Positions 6,267 to 12,459 of a DNA stretch of 15,843 nt are shown here, one piece after another (position 1 is the stretch's first letter; the number at the start of each line of letters is the position of its first letter). Made by a program: the position numbers and the translations under genes. Origin of the DNA: an uncultured Gemmiger sp. (lineage in GTDB: Bacteria > Bacillota > Clostridia > Oscillospirales > Ruminococcaceae). The stretch spans positions 1-15,843 of the forward strand of contig CAUEKL010000030.1 of the NCBI GenBank assembly GCA_959018215.1. The letters are read 5' to 3'. Under the pieces are notes generated by a model. That model was given only the letters and a program-made list of their open reading frames with translations. It was not told the origin of the DNA and ran no database searches.

Positions 6267-6641
6267 ATGAATTATTCGTGGCAAAGACAACTGATCATCG
6301 AGACGATCCAGAAGACCAGGGAACACATGACCGCCGCCCAGATCTACCAGCTCACGCGGAAGAACTGCCCGCACCTGAGCCTGGGTACGGTGTACCGCAA
6401 CCTGAATCTGCTGGTGGAGACCGGCAAGCTGCGGCGCATCGGGGTCCCGGGGGAGGCGGACCGCTTCGACTGGGAGCTGACCGAGCACCAGCACCTGTAC
6501 TGCCGCAAGTGCAAGCGGGTGAGCAACCTGCCGGTATCCACCGACAAACTCAGCGAGCTGGTGGCTTCCTGCCCGGGCATCAAGGCGGAAAGCTTCAACT
6601 TCATCGTGACCGGTCTGTGCGAGGAATGCGCCGACAAGTAA
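6267..6641 (+). CDS. Fur-family transcriptional repressor, PerR-like
   Basis: A 124-residue winged-helix metalloregulator. The DNA-binding part contains HMTAAQIYQLTRKNCPHLSLGTVYRNLNLLVETG, with the recognition-helix TVYRNL signature of the Fur family. The structural zinc site is complete: Cys79/Cys82 (CRKC) and Cys118/Cys121 (CEEC). Aligning by eye to Bacillus PerR, the regulatory metal ligands His37, Asp85, His91 and His93 correspond to His20, Asp68, His74 and His76, but the fifth ligand, Asp104, is Asn87 here. The protein lacks about 17 residues at the N-terminus compared with PerR; no in-frame upstream start exists behind the promoter. The ribosome site (GGTGAG, six bases) is modest. It is monocistronic with promoter, palindrome and strong terminator. 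It probably controls metal or oxidative-stress genes, perhaps itself and the divergent Cys-rich protein gene. Confidence 0.88.
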   Translation: MNYSWQRQLIIETIQKTREHMTAAQIYQLTRKNCPHLSLGTVYRNLNLLVETGKLRRIGVPGEADRFDWELTEHQHLYCRKCKRVSNLPVSTDKLSELVASCPGIKAESFNFIVTGLCEECADK

Positions 6642-6664
6642 GGGTGGTTCCTGCCAAAAAAAGG

Positions 6665-6705
6665 AAAGCCGTTTTTGGCGCCCCAGCGCCGGAAACGGCT
6701 TTTTT
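6665..6705 (+). terminator. Rho-independent terminator of the PerR/Fur-like gene
   Basis: Seventeen-base arms (6665-6681 and 6686-6702) pair around a CCCA loop, with two G-U pairs in the middle, and run into TTTTTT ending at 6705. It lies 24 bp after the stop codon and separates this gene from the potassium operon. Confidence 0.92.
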
Positions 6706-6792
6706 CTTGGGGGGTTGCCAGAACGGCCCAAACGTGGTAGGCTGTAAGGAATCCGCCGGGGGGCGCTTTTAGCCGAATCTTTGCCCCGGGCA

Positions 6793-6821
6793 TGCTATAA
6801 TGGAGCCGGCGGCATCCGCCG
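6793..6821 (+). promoter_or_regulatory. Extended -10 promoter and leader hairpin of the potassium operon
   Basis: TGCTATAAT (6793-6801) is a consensus extended -10 element; no convincing -35 is seen 17 bp upstream. The start point would be near 6808, where a 6-bp hairpin (6807-6812 with 6816-6821, loop CAT) begins. The leader to the ATG at 6845 is only about 37 bases, too short for a c-di-AMP or other riboswitch. The remaining 6706-6792 stretch shows nothing I can name. Confidence 0.65.
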
Positions 6822-6844
6822 CCCCAACAAAAAGGAGGGAGCTT

Positions 6845-7906
6845 ATGTTCCATCCCCGGGCCGTGGCGCGGGACGCGGCCATCACCCTGCTGATCCTGGC
6901 GGGGGCCCTGGCCGGGTGCTGGCTGCTCCAGCAGGCCACCCCGTCCCAGACCCTGGTGCCGGCCATCTTTGTGCTGGCGGTGGACCTCATCGCCCTGGTC
7001 ACAGACGGCTACATCTACGGCATCGCGGCCTCCCTCATCAGCGTGCTGGCGGTGAACTACGCCTTCACCGCACCCTATTTCGTCTTCAACCTCACCGTGC
7101 CGGAAAACATCCTTTCCACCGCCATCATGCTGGCGGTGACCATCATCACCAGCACCCTGACCACCCAGCGCAAGCGCCAGGACCAGGTGCGCAGCGAGAC
7201 CGCCCGGGAATCCATGCGGGCCAACCTGCTCAGGGCCATCTCCCACGACCTGCGCACCCCTTTGACCACCATTTACGGCTCCTGCTCCGCCATCATCGAA
7301 AACTACGACCGCCTGCCCAAGGCCCAGCAGATCAAGCTGCTGGGGGAGGTGCGGGAGGAGGCCGACTGGCTCATCCGGATGGTGGAGAACCTGCTCTCGG
7401 TCACCCGCATCGACGGGGGCAAGGTGCGCATCCTCAAGACCCCCACCGTGCTGGAGGAGCTCATCGACAGCGTGCTCATCAAGTTCCGCAAGCGGTATCC
7501 GGGCCAGGCGGTGCGGGTGGACATTCCGGACGACTTCCTCAGCATCCCCATGGACGCGGTGCTCATCGAGCAGGTCATCATCAACCTGCTGGAAAACGCG
7601 GTGCAGCACGCCGCGGGCATGACCGAACTGTGGCTGCGGGTCTACTGCAAGGACGGCAAGGCGGTGTTTGAGGTGGCGGACAACGGCTGCGGCATCCCCC
7701 GGGAACGGCTGGACGGCCTGTTCGACGGGCGGATGGACGGGGCCGACGGCCATAAGAATATGGGAATCGGGCTTTCGGTGTGCGCCACCATCATCCGGGC
7801 CCACGGGGGCACCATCACCGGGGGCAACCGCCCGGAGGGCGGGGCGGTCTTCCGCTTTGCCCTGGACCTGGACCCCGAAGCCGACTCCGCCGACACTGCC
7901 CGATAA
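6845..7906 (+). CDS. kdpD: KdpD-like sensor histidine kinase lacking the N-terminal sensor half
   Basis: A 353-residue membrane histidine kinase. Residues about 10-105 form the KdpD-type DUF4118 membrane bundle: hydrophobic segments near 11-29, 37-53, 57-76 and 88-106, including the APYFVFNL loop. Then come the H-box ISHDLRTPLTTIYGS (phosphorylated His134), N-box IEQVIINLLENAVQH, G1 box VADNGCGIP and G2 box NMGIGLSV with HGG. Full KdpD is about 900 residues and begins with a cytoplasmic KdpD/UspA sensor region; that part is absent, and the start is firm because AAGGAGG precedes ATG 6845 and a promoter lies just upstream. A possible ATG at 6800 overlaps the -10 box and is rejected. The kinase should phosphorylate the response regulator 13 bp downstream and control the adjacent ktrBA. 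Signal may be membrane tension or potassium, by analogy. Confidence 0.9.
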   Translation: MFHPRAVARDAAITLLILAGALAGCWLLQQATPSQTLVPAIFVLAVDLIALVTDGYIYGIAASLISVLAVNYAFTAPYFVFNLTVPENILSTAIMLAVTIITSTLTTQRKRQDQVRSETARESMRANLLRAISHDLRTPLTTIYGSCSAIIENYDRLPKAQQIKLLGEVREEADWLIRMVENLLSVTRIDGGKVRILKTPTVLEELIDSVLIKFRKRYPGQAVRVDIPDDFLSIPMDAVLIEQVIINLLENAVQHAAGMTELWLRVYCKDGKAVFEVADNGCGIPRERLDGLFDGRMDGADGHKNMGIGLSVCATIIRAHGGTITGGNRPEGGAVFRFALDLDPEADSADTAR

Positions 7907-7919
7907 GGAGGGCTGACCT

Positions 7920-8618
7920 GTGGGCAACAATAAATACAAGGTGCTCATCATTGACGATGAGGCCAACATCCGCAGTTTCATGGGCGCCATTCTGGAAAGC
8001 AACGGCTACCAGGTGCTCACCGCCGCCACCTGCGCCCAGGGAGAGATGATGTTCTCCTCCCACTGCCCGGACCTGGTGCTGCTGGACCTGGGCCTGCCCG
8101 ACGCCGACGGCACCGACTTCATCCGCACCGTGCGGGCGGCGGGGGGCGCGGCGCCCATCCTGGTGCTCAGCGCCCGCAGCGACGAGCGGGACAAGGTGGA
8201 GGCCCTGGACCTGGGCGCCAACGATTACATCACCAAACCCTTCGGTACCGGGGAACTGCTGGCCCGGGTGCGGGCGGCCCTGCGGGACCGGCGTCCCGGC
8301 CCCGCCGCCCCCGGGGAGTGCTTCCAGGTGCGGGGGCTGCGCATCGACTACGACGCCCGGGACGTGAGCCTGGACGGGGCGGCGGTGCGCCTGACCCAGA
8401 CCGAATACAACATTGTGGCCCTGCTGGCCCAGCACGCCGGCAAGGTGATGACCTACTCCGCCATCATCCAGGGGGTGTGGGGCACCGCCGACGCCGGCAG
8501 CGTGAAAAAGCTGCAGGTGAACATGGCCAACATCCGCAAAAAGCTGGGCGCCCGCCCGGGGGAAAACCCCTACATCGCCAACGAGCTGGGCGTGGGCTAC
8601 CGCATGTACAGCGAATAA
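7920..8618 (+). CDS. kdpE: KdpE-like response regulator (OmpR/PhoB family)
   Basis: A 232-residue two-domain regulator. The receiver has the acidic pocket Asp12/Asp13, phospho-acceptor Asp56 in LLDLGLPD, Ser84 and Lys106 in TKPFG. The segments LDLGLPDADG, FIRTVR, LSARSDERDKVEALDLGANDY and FGTGELLARVRAALR read closely like KdpE. The C-terminal winged helix (about 130-228) has LTQTEYNIVALLAQHAGKVMT and ends ELGVGYRM, typical of OmpR-type DNA binding. The GTG at 7920 is the start: AAGGAGG overlaps the stop of the kinase gene and lies eight bases upstream. It probably binds the promoter at 6793 and activates its own operon when potassium is low. No kdpFABC is present in the window, so the direct target visible here is ktrBA. 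Confidence 0.93.
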   Translation: MGNNKYKVLIIDDEANIRSFMGAILESNGYQVLTAATCAQGEMMFSSHCPDLVLLDLGLPDADGTDFIRTVRAAGGAAPILVLSARSDERDKVEALDLGANDYITKPFGTGELLARVRAALRDRRPGPAAPGECFQVRGLRIDYDARDVSLDGAAVRLTQTEYNIVALLAQHAGKVMTYSAIIQGVWGTADAGSVKKLQVNMANIRKKLGARPGENPYIANELGVGYRMYSE

Positions 8619-8651
8619 CATCACCCGTTTTTCCGGGAGAAAGCGTTCCTC

Positions 8652-9953
8652 ATGACCAAAAAGCTTCGCAGTCATCTTTCCACCCCCCGCATCATCGCCC
8701 TGGGCTTTGCCCTGGCCATCCTGCTGGGTTCGGTGCTGCTCATGCTGCCCTGCAGCGTGCGCCCCGGGGTGGACCTACAGTATATCGACGCCTTGTATAC
8801 CTCCACCAGCGCCGTCTGCGTCACCGGCCTGATCACGGTGGACGCCGGGGACACCTTCACCCCCCTGGGCCAGACCATCCTGGGTCTGCTCATCCAGGTG
8901 GGCGGCCTGGGCGTCACGGCGGTGGGCGCCGGCATCATCCTGCTCATGGGCCGCCGGGTGGACCTGAAAGGCCGCAACGTGGTGCGGGAAGCCATGAACC
9001 TGGACACCGGCCGGGGCATCGTCCAGTTCATTCGCAGCATCTTCTGGACCACCCTCATCTTTGAGGCGGCGGGGGCGGTGCTCAGCTTCCTTTCCTTTGT
9101 GCGCACCCGGCCCTGGCCCCAGGCCATCGGCATCAGCATCTTCCACTCGGTGGCCGCCTTCAACAACTCCGGCTTCGACATCCTGGGCGGCGGCACCAGC
9201 CTGATCCCCTATCAGGACGACCTGCTGCTCAACCTGGTCACCAGCGCCCTCATCATCTTCGGCGGTATCGGGTTCTGGGTCATCCGGGAAGTGGTGGCCG
9301 TGGGCCCGCACTGGAAAAAGTTTTCCATGCACACCAAGGTGGTCATCACGGTCACCGGGGCGCTGCTCATCGTGGGCACCCTGCTCCTCAAAGCCACCGA
9401 GGACATCACCTGGCTGGGGGCTTTCTTCAACAGCGTCTCCGCCCGCACCGCCGGTTTCGCCACCTACCCTCTGTCCGGCTTTACCGACGCGGGCCTGCTG
9501 GTGATGATCGCCCTCATGTTCATCGGTGCTTCCCCGGGGTCCACCGGCGGCGGTATCAAGACCACCACCTTCTTTGCCCTTTTGCAGGGCATCAAGTCCG
9601 CCGCCACCAACCACAGCGAAAAGGCCTTCCACTACGCCCTGCCCCGGGACACCTTCCGCAAGGCGGCGGTCATCACCCTGCTGGCCCTGGGGGTGGTGGT
9701 CACCGGCACCTACCTGATGGCGGTGTTTGAACCCCAGCTGGAGATCCGGGACATCCTCTTCGAGGTGGTCAGCGCCTTCGGCACGGTGGGCCTTTCCACC
9801 GGCATCACCGGGGGGCTGAGCGTGCCCAGCAAGCTGCTGAGCATCCTCATCATGTATATCGGCCGTCTGGGCCCCCTGACCATCGCCACCCTGTGGCACT
9901 TCACCCGGGGCGAACGCACCCGCTACATCGAGGGCAACATCTCGATCGGTTAA
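8652..9953 (+). CDS. ktrB: Potassium uptake channel subunit, KtrB/TrkH family
   Basis: A 433-residue membrane protein with four repeated M1-P-M2 units. The four selectivity filter loops are visible in order: TSTSAVCVTGL (about 50-60), AAFNNSGFDI (about 170-180), SARTAGFATYPL (about 265-276) and SAFGTVGLSTG (about 373-383), each with the conserved filter glycine. The glycine-rich GASPGSTGGGIKTTT, which forms the gating loop region, follows the third pore. Length (433) fits KtrB rather than TrkH (about 483). With KtrA it forms a Na+-dependent K+ uptake system in the plasma membrane. A GGGAGA ribosome site precedes the ATG, 33 bp after the regulator gene; ktrA starts 19 bp downstream. Sodium dependence is family knowledge, not shown here. 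Confidence 0.93.
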   Translation: MTKKLRSHLSTPRIIALGFALAILLGSVLLMLPCSVRPGVDLQYIDALYTSTSAVCVTGLITVDAGDTFTPLGQTILGLLIQVGGLGVTAVGAGIILLMGRRVDLKGRNVVREAMNLDTGRGIVQFIRSIFWTTLIFEAAGAVLSFLSFVRTRPWPQAIGISIFHSVAAFNNSGFDILGGGTSLIPYQDDLLLNLVTSALIIFGGIGFWVIREVVAVGPHWKKFSMHTKVVITVTGALLIVGTLLLKATEDITWLGAFFNSVSARTAGFATYPLSGFTDAGLLVMIALMFIGASPGSTGGGIKTTTFFALLQGIKSAATNHSEKAFHYALPRDTFRKAAVITLLALGVVVTGTYLMAVFEPQLEIRDILFEVVSAFGTVGLSTGITGGLSVPSKLLSILIMYIGRLGPLTIATLWHFTRGERTRYIEGNISIG

Positions 9954-9972
9954 ACAAACGGAGGAAAACACT

Positions 9973-10650
9973 ATGTTTGGCAAACCCAAAGTTGAAAAGC
10001 AGTCCTACGGCATTGTGGGCCTGGGCCGGTTCGGCACCGCCCTGGCCAAGGAGCTGGCCAAGGCGGGGGCAGACCTGCTGGTCATCGACCGGGACGAGGA
10101 GAAGGTCCGGGAGCTGCGGGAATTCACCGACAACGCCATCGTGGTCAAGAACCTGGACAAGAAGTCCCTGGAGGAGACCGGCATCCAGAACTGCGACGTG
10201 GCGGTGGTGTGCATCGGCGAGCACATGGAATCCTCCATCCTGACCACCCTGAACCTGGTGGACCTGGGGGTCCCCAAGGTGATCTCCAAAGCCACCAGCA
10301 TCGAGCACGGGGAGATCCTGCGCCGCCTGGGCGCCGAGGTGGTCTACCCCGAGCGGGATATGGCGGTGCGCCTGGCCAAGCGGCTGGAGATCTCCCGCAT
10401 GCTGGACTTCATCCAGCTCAGCGAGAAGATCAACATCACCAAGTTCCTGGTGCCGGAAAAGTTTGTGGGCCAGACGGTGGCCCAGGTGAATCTGCGCGCC
10501 CGGTTCGGCATGAACATCATTGCCATCGTCAACGGCCCGGATGTCATCGAGACCGTCCACCCGGACTACGTTTTCCGCCCGGATGACGCCATGATCGTCT
10601 CCGGCAGCCAGGAAAACGTGCTGCGCCTGAGCGAATATATGGGCAACTGA
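9973..10650 (+). CDS. ktrA: Potassium channel regulatory subunit, KtrA/TrkA family (RCK)
   Basis: A 225-residue cytosolic protein with an RCK_N Rossmann domain and an RCK_C domain. The nucleotide-binding motif is VGLGRFG (Gly16, Gly18, Gly21) and the ribose-binding acidic residue is Asp39 in VIDRD. The RCK_C part (about 140-225) has ITKFLVPEKFVGQTVAQVNLR and ends DDAMIVSGSQENV, in the KtrA pattern. KtrA octamers gate KtrB in response to ATP/ADP, and the RCK_C domain of Firmicute KtrA proteins binds c-di-AMP; binding here is inferred. Size matches KtrA (about 222) and excludes the double-length TrkA. The ribosome site is AACGGAGGAAAAC before the ATG. It is the last gene of the operon; a strong terminator follows. 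Confidence 0.94.
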   Translation: MFGKPKVEKQSYGIVGLGRFGTALAKELAKAGADLLVIDRDEEKVRELREFTDNAIVVKNLDKKSLEETGIQNCDVAVVCIGEHMESSILTTLNLVDLGVPKVISKATSIEHGEILRRLGAEVVYPERDMAVRLAKRLEISRMLDFIQLSEKINITKFLVPEKFVGQTVAQVNLRARFGMNIIAIVNGPDVIETVHPDYVFRPDDAMIVSGSQENVLRLSEYMGN

Positions 10651-10682
10651 GGTCCCGTTTTTCCGCGCTGAAAACCAAAAAT

Positions 10683-10742
10683 TCCGCCCCCGGGGGTGTG
10701 CCGCAGGATTGCGGCTGCCCGGGGGCGGATTCTTTTTTGTTT
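10683..10742 (+). terminator. Strong nested-stem terminator of the potassium operon
   Basis: An outer 12-bp perfect stem (10683-10694 with 10718-10729) encloses an inner 6-bp stem GCCGCA/TGCGGC (10700-10705 with 10710-10715) with a GGAT loop, followed by TTCTTTTTTGTTTT. It is 32 bp after the ktrA stop. Confidence 0.93.
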
Positions 10743-10744
10743 TG

Positions 10745-10833
10745 GCAGACGGGAGTCTGCGGGGTAACGGCTGGCAGCCGTTTTGTCCTTCCTTTTCGTG
10801 CCCGAAAAGGAAGGACCATCCGGCAAGATGCCG
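10745..10833. repeat. Cluster of four perfect inverted repeats after the ktrA terminator
   Basis: Four perfect hairpins follow one another: GCAGAC/GTCTGC (10745-10760, loop GGGA); AACGGCT/AGCCGTT (10766-10782, loop GGC, followed by TTTTG); a 14-bp pair 10785-10798 with 10803-10816 (loop TGCC); and CGGCA/TGCCG (10821-10833, loop AGA). The 14-bp palindrome resembles a dispersed intergenic repeat, and the second hairpin could act as a further terminator. The cluster fills the gap between the convergent ktrA and amidohydrolase genes; no coding function is likely. Confidence 0.75.
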
Positions 10834-10860
10834 CTTCCCCGTCAGCCGGAGAAGGAAATA

Positions 10861-12459
10861 TCAGGCAGTATAAACCGCCCGTCCCCCCACCACCGTGGCC
10901 AGCACCCGCAGCTGCAGCAGCTGTTCCTCCGGCAGGGTGAGCAGGTCCCCGTCCAGGACCACAAAGTCCGCCAGGTATCCCGGCAGCAGCAGTCCCTTTT
11001 CGGTTTCCGCAAACTCATTCCAGGCGCTGCCTTGGGTGTAGCAGGCCAGGGCCTGGGCCCGGGTCACACATTCCTCCGGCTGCCAGGGCTCGCCCCCGGC
11101 CAAAGGACGGCGGGTCACGGCGCAGTAGTAGTTGCGCAGAGGGTCCAGGTCCTCCACCGGGGCGTCGGTGCCGTAGCTCACCGGCACCCCCAGCCGCACC
11201 GCCGTGCCGAAGGCATAGCTGGTGGCGGCCAGTTCCGCCCCGCACCGGGCGGTGACGATGGTGTGGTCGTAGTCCAGAAACACCGGCTGCACCAGCGCCC
11301 CGGCGTGGAGCGCCGCAAACCGGTCCCACTGGTCCCGGGTGGTGATCTGGCAATGCACCACCCCGTGGCGGTGGGGATTGCGCCCGTCGGGGGCCAGGGC
11401 TTCAATGATATCCAGCATTTCGTCCACGGCGGCGTCCCCGATGGCGTGGGCCACCACCTGTTTGCCCGCGGCGTCCGCCATGCGGGCCATGGTCAGGGCG
11501 GTGTCCGGGTCCAGACAGCACAGCCCCCGCTGCCCCGGCTCGTCGGCGTAGTCCCGGCGCAGCCAGGCGGTGCGGGCCCCTAAGGACCCGTCCAGAAACA
11601 GCTTCAAAGGCCCCAGTTTCCACATCCGGCCGTCCTGGATGTGGGCATCCAGAAACGTCTGATAGTCCTCCGGGGTGTCCAGGGCGCACTGGAGCACCAG
11701 CCGCAGGGGCAACAGCCCGGCCTCGTCCAGCTCCCGCAGGGCCTGTACCACCAGCGGCCAGTCCCGACTGCGGATGTCGCAGGTCTGCACGGTGGTCAGC
11801 CCCCGGGACACCGCCCGGGCGCAGGCCGCCACAAATCCGGCCTTGATGTCCTCCACACTCTCCGGGGGCAAAATCTTGCGCACCAGGGTCACGGCGTTGT
11901 CCCGCAGCAGCCCGTTGGGCTGCCCGTCCGGGCCCAGGTCGATGCCCCCGCCCTCCGGTACCGGGGTTTGGGCGGTGATGCCCGCGGCCTGCAGGGCGGC
12001 GGTGTTGCACACCATGATATGCCCGCACACCCGGTCCAGCAGCAGGGGATGGTCCGGCACCAGGGCGTCCAGGTCCGCCCGGGTGGGCAGCACCGGGGCG
12101 CCTGTGAACTTGTCCTGGTTCCAGCCGTTGCCATAAATCGCCCACCCGGCCGGGACGTTCCGGCGGCGGATGAAGTCCGCACAGCGCCGGGCGATATCGG
12201 CAGGGGAAGTGGCCCCGAACAGGTCGATGGCCCCCAGTCCCCGGCCCACGTCCAAAAGATGCAGGTGGCTGTCGTTGAAGCCGGGGAATACCCAGCCCCC
12301 CGCCAGGTCCACGGCGGGAATACCGGGGGCAGTTTTCAACAAATCTTCACTGCCAATGCGGAAAATCCGGCCCTCCCGCACCCACAAAGCGGTGCAGGTT
12401 GTCCCGTCGCCGCAGTAAATACGGCCGTTATGATACAGGGTCTCTTGCATATCCTTCAC
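10861..12459 (-). CDS. YtcJ-like amidohydrolase (Amidohydrolase_3 family)
   Basis: A 532-residue metal-dependent hydrolase of the amidohydrolase superfamily. The N-terminal beta segment (LYHNGRIYCGDG, ALWVREGRI) leads to the metal-binding PGFNDSHLHL (His-x-His, about residues 60-69). Later come PLKLFLDGSLGARTAWL, AHAIGDAAVDEML with a ligand His, and YGTDAPVEDLDPL with the catalytic Asp. The C-terminal GYLADFVVLDGDLLTL closes the beta sandwich as in YtcJ/NfdA-type enzymes. Length is normal (about 530). Substrate unknown: the family hydrolyses amide or formyl bonds. The start is ambiguous. GTG at 12459 follows the helicase TGA with no gap (TGAGTG), while ATG at 12450 has AAGGA too close in front. 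Either way it is coupled to the helicase gene. There is no signal peptide, so it is cytosolic. Confidence 0.9.
   Translation of the reverse strand: MKDMQETLYHNGRIYCGDGTTCTALWVREGRIFRIGSEDLLKTAPGIPAVDLAGGWVFPGFNDSHLHLLDVGRGLGAIDLFGATSPADIARRCADFIRRRNVPAGWAIYGNGWNQDKFTGAPVLPTRADLDALVPDHPLLLDRVCGHIMVCNTAALQAAGITAQTPVPEGGGIDLGPDGQPNGLLRDNAVTLVRKILPPESVEDIKAGFVAACARAVSRGLTTVQTCDIRSRDWPLVVQALRELDEAGLLPLRLVLQCALDTPEDYQTFLDAHIQDGRMWKLGPLKLFLDGSLGARTAWLRRDYADEPGQRGLCCLDPDTALTMARMADAAGKQVVAHAIGDAAVDEMLDIIEALAPDGRNPHRHGVVHCQITTRDQWDRFAALHAGALVQPVFLDYDHTIVTARCGAELAATSYAFGTAVRLGVPVSYGTDAPVEDLDPLRNYYCAVTRRPLAGGEPWQPEECVTRAQALACYTQGSAWNEFAETEKGLLLPGYLADFVVLDGDLLTLPEEQLLQLRVLATVVGGRAVYTA

Noticed and set aside
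6706..6844. Possible c-di-AMP (ydaO-type) or other riboswitch before the potassium operon
   Set aside because: The consensus -10 element at 6796 leaves a leader of about 37 bases, too short for a riboswitch.
6344..8002. 552-codon minus-strand frame opposite the regulator and kinase
   Set aside because: It crosses a strong terminator and promoter and is a compositional shadow of the Fur-like and KdpD genes.
8624..10665. Shared 12-mer CCCGTTTTTCCG after the stops of the regulator (8624-8635) and ktrA (10654-10665)
   Set aside because: Short, simple in composition and of different sequence context; chance similarity is the likelier explanation.
10783..10940. Short open frames on both strands across the intergenic palindrome
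   Set aside because: They arise from the inverted repeat itself, lack ribosome sites and run into the amidohydrolase gene.
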